A stretch of DNA of 64,000 nt. Source: Sediminibacterium sp. FEMGT703S. Lineage in GTDB: Bacteria > Bacteroidota > Bacteroidia > Chitinophagales > Chitinophagaceae. A program made the translations under genes and the position numbers. Of the stretch, positions 57,141 through 64,000 are shown piece by piece (the stretch's first letter is position 1; each line of letters begins with the position of its first letter). Under the pieces are notes generated by a model. It saw only the letters and a list, made by a program, of their open reading frames with translations. It did no database searches and was not told the origin of the DNA. Where the stretch lies: positions 186,001 to 250,000 of the forward strand of contig PGCO01000003.1 of the NCBI GenBank assembly GCA_002786355.1. Direction: 5' to 3'.

Positions 57141-57280
57141 CGACAGAGGGGCTGCTGCTAACAAGTTTTTGCAAAAGTGACGATTCAGTACGCTGCAGAC
57201 ACATATGTGGTAAATCAAAGTTTGGCTCTCCGAATAAACTTTTTTGGTGAAAATCGCCACCTTCGCCAAGCCTCAATCCA
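57139..57280 (+). repeat. Cassette-boundary-like element C
   Basis: Its start TAACGACAG overlaps the stop codon (TAA) of the nuclease gene and includes GCTGCTGCTAACA. The arms at 57169-57185 and 57252-57269 form an imperfect inverted repeat (14 of 17 with one gap) across about 65 bp. Confidence 0.6.
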
Positions 57281-57319
57281 TAATAGAGATTATAAAAAAC
57301 CGACAGACACGAGAATAAT

Positions 57320-58312
57320 ATGGCAAAAAGTGTAAATCAAGCATTTGAAGAATTCAATAAAGACGTAGTTAACCTTATGAAGGATAACACTGACAATGCA
57401 AGAAGTAGTAGAGATTGGTTAATTACCCAACTATTGGCCTTTCCCAAAAATGTTGATGATTTTCCAAATGATTACCCCGATAAACATATAAAATTCGGCT
57501 CATTTGCAAGGAATACTAAAATAAGACCATTAGACGATATTGACCTTATGTATTGTTTGGGAGCGGGGAATGCATATTATCAAATTGACAATTATGAAAA
57601 CAAAAAGTATCATATACATACAGAGAATGCTATAGACAGCTTAAAGAAACTTTCGAATGACGACTACACTCTAAATTCAATAAAAGTAGTTAACAAGCTT
57701 GTAAAAGCTTTAGAGAAAGTCCCCCAATACTCAAACTCTGATATTAAAAGAAACCAAGAAGCGGCAGCACTTAATTTAGTTTCATATTCTTGGAGTTACG
57801 ATATTGTACCTTGCTTTTACACAGTAAATAATTTCTATCTTATTCCAGATGGAAGTGGGAATTGGAAGGCTTCAAATCCAATCAAAGACCAAGAAAATAT
57901 AAAAGATACAAATTTGAATTATGGTGGAAAGGTGTATCAATTAGTTAGAACTTTAAAATATTGGAATGCAAATTTCGCAAGCCCTAAAATTAACTCATAT
58001 CTATTTGAAGTTCTGGTACTTAACAATGTGAAGTCAAAAAGAAGTCAGAACAATTTTAATGATATTAATATCAAAGACTTTTTTTACTATTTATACTCTA
58101 ACATTCGATACGATGTTCAAGATCCAAAAGGAATTCAGGGCAACATAAACAATCTTACAAGTGAACAAAGGGATAGAATTTCAAACAAAGCCAAGTACTG
58201 CTACGACACTGCAACGATTGCTCTTGACTTTGAAATTGAAAAAAAGAATCAAGAAAAAGCAATTGAAAATTGGAAAATAATTTTTGGAGATAAATTCCCT
58301 TCTTATGTATGA
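57320..58312 (+). CDS. CD-NTase-like nucleotidyltransferase (candidate CBASS cyclase)
   Basis: A 330-residue enzyme of the Pol-beta superfamily. The core is intact: Gly60-Ser61 in FGSFARNTKI, Asp73 and Asp75 in PLDDIDLMY, and a third carboxylate Asp161 in YDIVPCF. This is the layout of SMODS/CD-NTase proteins, which on phage infection make cyclic oligonucleotides that switch on an effector. It overlaps the next membrane-protein gene by eight bases, as CBASS enzyme-effector pairs often do. No Cap2/Cap3 or HORMA gene is present, so it would be the minimal type. Confidence 0.74.
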   Translation: MAKSVNQAFEEFNKDVVNLMKDNTDNARSSRDWLITQLLAFPKNVDDFPNDYPDKHIKFGSFARNTKIRPLDDIDLMYCLGAGNAYYQIDNYENKKYHIHTENAIDSLKKLSNDDYTLNSIKVVNKLVKALEKVPQYSNSDIKRNQEAAALNLVSYSWSYDIVPCFYTVNNFYLIPDGSGNWKASNPIKDQENIKDTNLNYGGKVYQLVRTLKYWNANFASPKINSYLFEVLVLNNVKSKRSQNNFNDINIKDFFYYLYSNIRYDVQDPKGIQGNINNLTSEQRDRISNKAKYCYDTATIALDFEIEKKNQEKAIENWKIIFGDKFPSYV

Positions 58313-59081
58313 ATATTACAACCCGTTACGAGAATCATTTAAATTTGCAAAAAAAATTGATTCAATAGCATTTAAAATGCTAATTTTTTCTGCTCTTTTA
58401 ACCACTTTCAATTTCATAATCATCAAATATCTTGACAGTCTAAAAGAATTGTCAGAAATATTAAGCAACACAAATACAGTTACTATTGTGCTGTTCGCAT
58501 TACTAAAATTCGCAGTAGGCTATATAATTTTCCATAGCTCATTTGCAAAGCGTTCTGACTTTGTTGATAATTCATTTGGAACAAACTACTCTTCCAACAA
58601 ATCCAATAAATATTATAACAATGACACTATTGAAAATGGTATTTTAAGAATGGGAACGAACAGCTTCGAAAGCTGTTATTTTACTTATAACTTAGCCATT
58701 AAAGAACTTAAAAATAAGTGGATAATAAATCTGATTGTATCGGTAATTATGTTATCGCTAGCCGTACAAGGTTATAATACTGTTTTAACAATGTTACTGC
58801 AACTCACTTTGCCTATATACATAATTTCAGACGCAGTAAATCATACTATTTTTTGTTTGAGAATAAAGAATATTTTAAACAGTTTTTGCAGACTTTACAA
58901 CGACTTAAAGGAAGAAGAAATAACCCAAAAAAAAGAGCCAGAGATTATATTGACAGTACTCAATTATGAAACAACATTATCGACATTTAATTTATTGATA
59001 AATGAATCATTATACACTAAGCACAATCCACAATTATCAGAACAATGGGAGAAATTAAAAGAACAATACAAACTAAAATAA
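58305..59081 (+). CDS. Four-helix membrane protein, candidate CBASS effector
   Basis: A 258-residue protein. The ATG at 58305 overlaps the cyclase stop by eight bases and is preferred to the upstream TTG. Two membrane hairpins are predicted: helices at about 20-40 and 57-80, then about 140-160 and 163-182. Between the pairs lies a conserved-looking soluble stretch RSDFVDNSFGTN...NKYYNND, and the C-terminus is a charged helix. The layout fits the S-4TM/SLATT-like pore effectors proposed for cyclic-nucleotide systems, but no specific family could be confirmed by eye. Confidence 0.62.
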   Translation: MYEYYNPLRESFKFAKKIDSIAFKMLIFSALLTTFNFIIIKYLDSLKELSEILSNTNTVTIVLFALLKFAVGYIIFHSSFAKRSDFVDNSFGTNYSSNKSNKYYNNDTIENGILRMGTNSFESCYFTYNLAIKELKNKWIINLIVSVIMLSLAVQGYNTVLTMLLQLTLPIYIISDAVNHTIFCLRIKNILNSFCRLYNDLKEEEITQKKEPEIILTVLNYETTLSTFNLLINESLYTKHNPQLSEQWEKLKEQYKLK

Positions 59082-59278
59082 CCTATGCTAATAGAAGTTT
59101 GACAAAATGGCGGGTGACTTGATTAATATAACATTCTAATTTTTCATCCAGCGATATGTTGACTAAAAATCTATTAAAATGGAAATCAAACATCAAAACA
59201 TTACGGAGTATTTAACACAAAGAGTTGGCTATTGTAAGCTGGCTGTAATTATAGAGAACTAAATAATATTTAAATTTT
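59080..59278 (+). repeat. Cassette-boundary-like element D (weak) and gap
   Basis: TAACCTATGCTAATAG overlaps the effector stop and is followed by GTTTGACAAAATGGCGGGT, like the left arm of other elements. A right arm was not found. The rest of the 198-bp gap is A/T-rich and holds no gene. Confidence 0.4.
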
Positions 59279-60331
59279 ATGACAATAAATGATTTGGAAG
59301 AATTGCTTGACAATTTTTTACGTAGGTGGACAATTGAGAATGTTAATCAACTAACGATACAAGAGTATGTTGGACTTGGAAATAAAGATACATTTTGTCA
59401 ATGGGTTGAAACCAAAACAAGAATGTTAGGAAGTATAAAAGGGATGACTTCTATTAAGTTCGGTATCTACGAAAGGAAAGAACCAAATAAGAAACCGAAG
59501 AAATATAAAAATGATGAGAAATATTCTTGGTTACAAGCCTATGGAGATAACAGAGTTGAAGCATTTGAAAGAGCAAAAGAAGATATAATCAAAATAATCA
59601 AGTTGGCAGAAATCGGAAAATTTGAACAAATTGACGAGATTGAATTACCTGACTTATTTAAGTGGAAAGTAGCTTTTTTATATTCAAATGAAAGACTAAT
59701 TCCAATTTACAAAAGAGATACGCTATTTAAAATTGCAAAGTATTTTGGGTTACAAACAAATAAGCATACACAAATTTCTGAAATTCAAAACATAATGATA
59801 TTGAATAAACCAGCAAATCTTAATGTTTATCAGTTTATGCGAGAACTTTTTGACAAATTTGGTGATAGCAAAGAGAAAAATGAAATTGGCGGAACTACTA
59901 ATAGGCAAGCAAAAAGAATAACAAGAAAAGCTGCAATACAAAGAAATACAGCAACACAAACAAGAACAGTAACTCGTTCTTTTGTTGCTGAACAAAAGCA
60001 TAATAAAATTCAAGAAACTCTTGAGAAGTTATTGATAAAAAAGTACGGAAAAAAGAATGTAATACTTGAGGAGAATTACGTTGATATAAAATTATTGCAA
60101 CCAGATTATATATCATTCTATGAAGTAAAATCAGCACCTTATGCTTCACAATGTATTAAAGAAGCATTAGGACAGATTCTACTTTACTCATTAAATGATA
60201 CCGACAGTAGACCCAAAAAACATTATATAGTTGGACAATATGCTGCAACCAATAATGACAAAAAATATATTGATTTTTTAAAGAAGAACCTAAAACTTGA
60301 ATTTGAATATTTAAATGTGGAGATTAAATAA
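59279..60331 (+). CDS. McrB-N-like domain fused to a PD-(D/E)XK nuclease
   Basis: A 350-residue protein. The first 110 residues (FCQWVETKTRMLGSIKGM and KFGIYERK) resemble the N-terminal recognition domain of some McrB-like type IV restriction proteins. After a basic linker (about 205-240, rich in Arg/Thr) comes a nuclease domain with Pro275-Asp276 and Glu282-Val-Lys284 (YEVKSAP), then GQILLYS. It has no GTPase of its own. A simple guess is a stand-alone modification-dependent nuclease. The target is unknown. Confidence 0.68.
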   Translation: MTINDLEELLDNFLRRWTIENVNQLTIQEYVGLGNKDTFCQWVETKTRMLGSIKGMTSIKFGIYERKEPNKKPKKYKNDEKYSWLQAYGDNRVEAFERAKEDIIKIIKLAEIGKFEQIDEIELPDLFKWKVAFLYSNERLIPIYKRDTLFKIAKYFGLQTNKHTQISEIQNIMILNKPANLNVYQFMRELFDKFGDSKEKNEIGGTTNRQAKRITRKAAIQRNTATQTRTVTRSFVAEQKHNKIQETLEKLLIKKYGKKNVILEENYVDIKLLQPDYISFYEVKSAPYASQCIKEALGQILLYSLNDTDSRPKKHYIVGQYAATNNDKKYIDFLKKNLKLEFEYLNVEIK

Positions 60332-60461
60332 CGGCAGCCAACATTATGATTGGTATTATTGGTGCATGACGAATATAGCCTCACAACTCGTTCATTATTG
60401 TACTTCAGTTTAGTCTGGAAGATATAAATTTGTTCTAGGCAAAAAACAATAACAATGTTGC
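60330..60461 (+). repeat. Cassette-boundary-like element E
   Basis: TAACGGCAG overlaps the stop codon of the McrB-N-like gene. Arms 60337-60352 (GCCAACATTATGATTG) and 60447-60461 (CAATAACAATGTTGC) are nearly complementary with one base missing. Ends before the small gene at 60480. Confidence 0.55.
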
Positions 60462-60479
60462 AAACATTGGGCTCTAGTT

Positions 60480-60692
60480 ATGGCCAGACGGAATTCTAAT
60501 TCCTCAATAAACGTACAAGATTTAACATCAGTTAATCCAAGAATTAAGGAGTTGATACAAAGTGGTTTAATGAAGAATCAAATAAAAGATATTTTGGCAA
60601 AAGAAATTATCGGCTTTTCTAAAAATGGAAAAAGGGATAATAAACATGCAGTGAACAAATTCATGAGCGACTTGATAGAAATAATAAAGTAA
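60480..60692 (+). CDS. Small basic protein, function unknown
   Basis: A 70-residue frame with many Lys/Asn/Ile residues, lacking cysteines and membrane helices. Its start, 18 bp after the apparent end of element E, fits the pattern of cassette genes, and the codons suit this genome. It contains a Lys-rich helix (KNQIKDILAKE) and may be an antitoxin, DNA-binding or accessory factor. Nothing in the family databases comes to mind. It is short enough that it could be a chance frame. Confidence 0.45.
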   Translation: MARRNSNSSINVQDLTSVNPRIKELIQSGLMKNQIKDILAKEIIGFSKNGKRDNKHAVNKFMSDLIEIIK

Positions 60693-60766
60693 GAAGTACA
60701 GTAGGAAAATAAATTTGCAAAAAAGTGAGTTGATTTCTTAAAAAATTTTTACTTCATTTAAAATTC

Positions 60767-60837
60767 AGTTCTCGTTGTCAGTTTAGTGCTTCAACCATCT
60801 GTTCCCATTTAAGACTTCTGCTTCTAATACGAGAACT
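60767..60837. repeat. Inverted repeat between the cassette part and the R-M operon
   Basis: A 9-bp perfect pair AGTTCTCGT (60767-60775) and ACGAGAACT (60829-60837) brackets 53 bp. It lies in the convergent gap and could be a terminator remnant or an element end. The rest of the 200-bp gap is A/T-rich without a gene. Confidence 0.4.
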
Positions 60838-60893
60838 TACAATTATATTAAAGTATAGTTATTTACTTTCAACGAAAATACAAGAACTGCTTT

Positions 60894-61349
60894 TTAAATT
60901 ACTTCTAGCTTACTTACTTGAATTCTTTGATTTTTCTCTTCTCTATCAATATCAAATCTGTTTAACAAATCGTAATAACTAATTTCGGAAATTATTTGAG
61001 CAGAGCGCAAATCAGATCCAAATCTTAGAAATACATATCTTACATTATTTACTTCTTTGTCAATATAGATAAACTCAGTATTCAAAGCATATCCATAAAC
61101 TCGATATAAATTACCATTTGATTTTATCAATGTATCTTCTACAATATCAGTTTCATAATCAAATACATAATTACTATTCAATTCTTTTAAAATAGCAAAC
61201 CTTGACAAATAATGTATTAGTTTCTTTCTAATAAAAATTTGACTATCTAGATTACTCTTGTTAATCGGTAAATTCGAGAATTTTAATTCCAATCTAAATT
61301 TTAAATCTGTTATTAAATGATAGGGTATAGTAATTCTAGTTCCTTTCAT
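60894..61349 (-). CDS. Unknown protein after the C5 methyltransferase
   Basis: A 151-residue protein on the same strand as the R-M genes, starting 48 bp after the methyltransferase stop. It shows no known motif; the sequence is Leu/Ile/Asn/Tyr-rich with mixed helices and strands (YHLITDLKFRLELKF near the start, EVNNVRYVFLRFG later). It is not a Vsr-type endonuclease or a standard controller protein. Its place at the end of the operon suggests an accessory role in this R-M system. Confidence 0.55.
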   Translation of the reverse strand: MKGTRITIPYHLITDLKFRLELKFSNLPINKSNLDSQIFIRKKLIHYLSRFAILKELNSNYVFDYETDIVEDTLIKSNGNLYRVYGYALNTEFIYIDKEVNNVRYVFLRFGSDLRSAQIISEISYYDLLNRFDIDREEKNQRIQVSKLEVI

Positions 61350-61397
61350 TAAAGTGATTTTAAAAATTCCTTTTATGCTAATTTATTAGTTTTAAAA

Positions 61398-62471
61398 CTA
61401 TTTATATTCCAATGCTTCTTCTTGAATAAAATTGGCAACCTGCTCCCATTTCTTTTCCTTAATCTCATTCTGAGATGCTTTAATATTCTTTAAATCTTTC
61501 TTAATTACTTCTGCTATAGCTGTAGCCATTTTAACCGGAACAGCATTCCCAATCATTTTATAGCCTGCAGCTACATTTTTATAATAAAAAATAAAATCAT
61601 CAGGAAAAGTTTGAATACGTGCGCATTCGCGTACACTTAATCTTCTATATAAATCTTCTTTACCGGGAACAAAAATCCTCTCATTCTGACTAATAAATTC
61701 CATTTTAGGTGCTTGAGGGTGAATTGGGGCATGCCTACCGCCAGCTTGGATTGTGAATGACACTTCATCCCAAGATCTTACACGATTTCTTGACATATAT
61801 ATAGTGGAAAACCCTCCAGTCATATATTCATGATTTGGAATTTTACACGAATCAGCATTAGTCGATTGATTTTTTCCAGCAGGTAAAGCTGAATCCTTTA
61901 AATCATAAATTGCTTCATTAAGTGTAATTAATTTATGTTCTTTAGATTTTTTTGGGAATTTAAATTCGATTCCTAAATCACTTCTATACCCTACAAAAAA
62001 TACTCTTTTTCTGTCTTGCGGAACACCAAAATCAGATGCATTTAAAAGTTCAAAGGAAAGATTATAGCCACACTCTTTAAACATCAATTTAATGTTTTCA
62101 AGAGCCTGTTTATGAACTGGCAATAACATACCTGAGACATTCTCTGCTAAAAAAAACTTAGGCTGTTTATCAGCTAGAATTCTTATAAAGTCATAAAATA
62201 GTTGACCTCTTTTATCCCCAATTCCTCTCAAAGCACCGGCTTCACTCCAACTTTGACAAGGAGGTCCGCCTATTATACCATCACAATCTGGAACATCTTC
62301 AACGGGAATATCAGTTAGACTTCTCTTATCCAATTTAGTATTCGGATGATTTTTCTCATATGTCTCCCATATATCTTTATCGTATTCATTTGCCCAAATA
62401 CATTTAAAACCAGCGTTTCTAAACCCTAAATCTAACCCTCCGGCACCTGCAAAAAAAGTTGCTAATTTCAT
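61398..62471 (-). CDS. DNA C5-cytosine methyltransferase, M.HaeIII-like
   Basis: A 357-residue type II methyltransferase. The SAM loop FAGAGGLDLGF opens the protein, the catalytic Pro-Cys-Gln is at 71-73 (Cys72), ENV at 110-112, and QDRKRVFFVGY follows. The specificity region with NHEYMTGGFSTIYMSRNRVRSW and HPQAP is very close to M.HaeIII as I recall it, which predicts methylation of GGCC. It starts two bases after the NgoPII-like gene stop and would protect against both endonucleases upstream. Confidence 0.93.
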   Translation of the reverse strand: MKLATFFAGAGGLDLGFRNAGFKCIWANEYDKDIWETYEKNHPNTKLDKRSLTDIPVEDVPDCDGIIGGPPCQSWSEAGALRGIGDKRGQLFYDFIRILADKQPKFFLAENVSGMLLPVHKQALENIKLMFKECGYNLSFELLNASDFGVPQDRKRVFFVGYRSDLGIEFKFPKKSKEHKLITLNEAIYDLKDSALPAGKNQSTNADSCKIPNHEYMTGGFSTIYMSRNRVRSWDEVSFTIQAGGRHAPIHPQAPKMEFISQNERIFVPGKEDLYRRLSVRECARIQTFPDDFIFYYKNVAAGYKMIGNAVPVKMATAIAEVIKKDLKNIKASQNEIKEKKWEQVANFIQEEALEYK

Positions 62472-62473
62472 AA

Positions 62474-63319
62474 TTAAAATATCTTATACGTTATTAATTT
62501 ACAATCAATTGTACTTTGAGGGTTGTTTGGATCCCTTACAGAAACATCTGTAACAAATAAATTAGGATCAATTACCCCTTCAAAGGATTTTATACTTTCC
62601 TTATCAAAACTAAGATATTTAGTATTTCGCATCAAACAAATTATCTGAAACTTCGTAGATGCATCATAATTAATAAAATCTGAAAATAACCTATTAGGAT
62701 TTTGAATTGTCCACATGCCTCTAATTCGTAAATTAGTAATTTCTAGAGGGTCCAGAGCTTTTACCTTTCCTAACTCGTTTGTTTCCTCAAATTTGATATC
62801 TGGTATATTTCTTATCCCTTCTGAAATAGTTATCTTCAAATTATCGTATATTTCAATATCAGAAGCGTAACAATCTCCATAAACCAACCATAACAAACGA
62901 AGAGATTTTTTAACATTAAAACCAATAGCGTAAACAATATCTTTTTCTGTCCATTGTTCACAATTCTTACACTCATTAGAAATCAAAGGATTATCTATTC
63001 GCAATTTATATTTAGGGTAAGAACTGTTTAATTGAACATCAGAAAATAAACCCTCCATTTTTTTAACTTCTAGGGCATCACCACCACGAATTATAACATC
63101 AGGTGGACTATTTGAACTATCCATGAAACTAAATGTTTTAGCATAATTTTTTTCTTTTTGCTTCTTAGTAGATGAAAAAGACCGGGCATATAAATCTTTT
63201 ACAAAAGTTTCTAAAGCATTACCAACATTTTGAATTCGATTAGTACCAAGTTTTCCTTTTGATAATTTAAAGTTTTGAGTTTCGATTAAATAAATTATTG
63301 AATTAAGAGTATTATACAT
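62474..63319 (-). CDS. NgoPII family restriction endonuclease
   Basis: A 281-residue type II nuclease. The ATG at 63317-63319 is preferred; the longer frame starts within the neighbouring gene. It matches the NgoPII family by GNALETFVKDLYA, SPPDVIIRGGDALEVKKME (the PD-(D/E)XK core with Asp and E-V-K), LNSSYPKYKLR, and RIRGMWTIQNP. NgoPII cuts GGCC. It lies between the HaeIII-like gene (7 bp) and the methyltransferase (2 bp) in one operon. Confidence 0.9.
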   Translation of the reverse strand: MYNTLNSIIYLIETQNFKLSKGKLGTNRIQNVGNALETFVKDLYARSFSSTKKQKEKNYAKTFSFMDSSNSPPDVIIRGGDALEVKKMEGLFSDVQLNSSYPKYKLRIDNPLISNECKNCEQWTEKDIVYAIGFNVKKSLRLLWLVYGDCYASDIEIYDNLKITISEGIRNIPDIKFEETNELGKVKALDPLEITNLRIRGMWTIQNPNRLFSDFINYDASTKFQIICLMRNTKYLSFDKESIKSFEGVIDPNLFVTDVSVRDPNNPQSTIDCKLITYKIF

Positions 63320-63326
63320 AACAATT

Positions 63327-64000
63327 TTATTTTTTAATAACAACCTCGTTTACTGCAATTTTATAGGGCTGAGTATCAAATTTTAAAGAACCAGTATTTA
63401 GTCTACTAGAAGCAGTATGTAATCGCATGATTATTACCCAACCATTTGAAAATTCTAAATGTACATAGCTGTCTCCCACAACTTCTGAAGTAAATGAATT
63501 TGGTTTGGGTATATCATTAAACTCGATTATTCGAATTTGTTCAGAAGTAACAATAATTTTGAAAAAAGATAAATTACCCACCAGAAAGGAGAAAAAATCA
63601 GCAGCAGATTCATGATTGTTCTCATTAAGAAAGTTTGAAACTAGATAACAAACAGGACTATATAATTTTTCATTTATATAATCAGGATCAGTATTTTTAA
63701 TTTCATTAAATAATGTAACTCCAGGAAAGTTTCTCTTTGCTTCTCTAATAAAATTAGCAATAATTAATTGATAATCACTTCGATATCTAGTCGATCTCAA
63801 ATCAGATTTAACCAATCCAATTTGCTGTGGCAAAGCTCCAGGTCTTTGATGTTTTAGTGCGGAATGATTATGTTTTATTGATAAATTAATTTCAGAATCC
63901 CCAAAAATAATTCTTATATCCGTAACATCTCCTTTAGCAGAAGCCATGTCAGATATCCTATCTACAATAATTAGTGGAATATTCTTTAAACTAAATTTTC
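63327..64000 (-). CDS. HaeIII family restriction endonuclease, C-terminal part
   Basis: A partial gene whose frame stays open to the window edge; the ATG at 63945-63947 is internal because the codons before it also read on (ending in the window with KFSLKNIPLIIVDRI). The SAKGDVTDIRI and INLSIKHNHSALKHQRP segment matches the catalytic centre of HaeIII endonuclease as I recall it, with Asp and S-I-K as likely active residues. HaeIII cuts GGCC. Its true start lies beyond 64,000. It is the first visible gene of the R-M operon. Confidence 0.82.
   Translation of the reverse strand, partial: KFSLKNIPLIIVDRISDMASAKGDVTDIRIIFGDSEINLSIKHNHSALKHQRPGALPQQIGLVKSDLRSTRYRSDYQLIIANFIREAKRNFPGVTLFNEIKNTDPDYINEKLYSPVCYLVSNFLNENNHESAADFFSFLVGNLSFFKIIVTSEQIRIIEFNDIPKPNSFTSEVVGDSYVHLEFSNGWVIIMRLHTASSRLNTGSLKFDTQPYKIAVNEVVIKK

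Noticed and set aside
54057..60480. Canonical integron attC sites
   Set aside because: The element ends read TGCTAAC/GTTAnCA rather than RYYYAAC/GTTRRRY, and no integron integrase is present. They are listed as cassette-like instead.
63327..63947. Full-length 206-residue protein starting at 63947
   Set aside because: The frame stays open beyond that ATG to the window edge with fitting residues, so the gene is cut off rather than complete.
1..64000. CRISPR array or cas genes
   Set aside because: No regularly spaced direct repeats and no Cas-like proteins were seen.
1..64000. Insertion sequence or prophage genes
   Set aside because: No transposase, integrase, capsid or terminase-like protein appears in any frame.

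Overview
The window is an AT-rich stretch of a Bacteroidota chromosome, most likely from the Chitinophagales/Chitinophagaceae. The signs are several TonB-dependent receptors including a SusC/SusD pair, promoter-like TAnnTTTG boxes, few Shine-Dalgarno sites, DUF4382 and PD40 lipid-linked or exported proteins, and a futalosine-type UbiA enzyme. The genus cannot be fixed from the sequence alone.

Positions 1 to about 52,600 look like core chromosome with ordinary gene density. In order they carry: a cut-off membrane protein and a PD40 propeller protein; rpe, phoH and ribBA; two large Oar-type TonB receptors; an amidoligase-like pair (ATP-grasp plus GCS2-type carboxylate-amine ligase) with a divergent esterase; an ECF sigma factor with a membrane partner and a lipoprotein; an MFS exporter and lipoproteins; clpB; a serine hydrolase coupled to queG; the SusC/SusD pair; a permease/sppA operon; folK with a deoxynucleoside kinase; gcvP; a leftward group including def, ruvX, a UbiA prenyltransferase and an rRNA/tRNA methyltransferase; an M28 peptidase; mutS; an AlaDH/PNT-like dehydrogenase; hscB; and tRNA-Leu(CAA).

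The tRNA-Leu gene marks a sharp change. From about 53,150 to the end nearly every gene looks like anti-phage defence. The rightward part is a string of separate units: a PD-(D/E)XK nuclease with a zinc-ribbon-like tail; an AIPR family protein; a membrane-anchored PD-(D/E)XK protein with a long coiled coil; a CD-NTase-like nucleotidyltransferase overlapping a four-helix membrane protein (a candidate two-gene CBASS); and an McrB-N-like/PD-(D/E)XK fusion. These units are separated by 140-200 bp non-coding elements. Most elements begin at or just after the stop codon with a TAACGrCAG-like start, and four of the five show an imperfect inverted repeat. This looks like an array of mobile gene cassettes with non-canonical recombination-site-like ends.

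The leftward part at the right edge is a restriction-modification operon. Its C5 cytosine methyltransferase resembles M.HaeIII, and it is preceded by two different restriction endonucleases, one NgoPII-like and one HaeIII-like (cut by the window edge). Both families are known for GGCC, so one methylase may protect against two unrelated nucleases. A small unknown protein follows the methylase.
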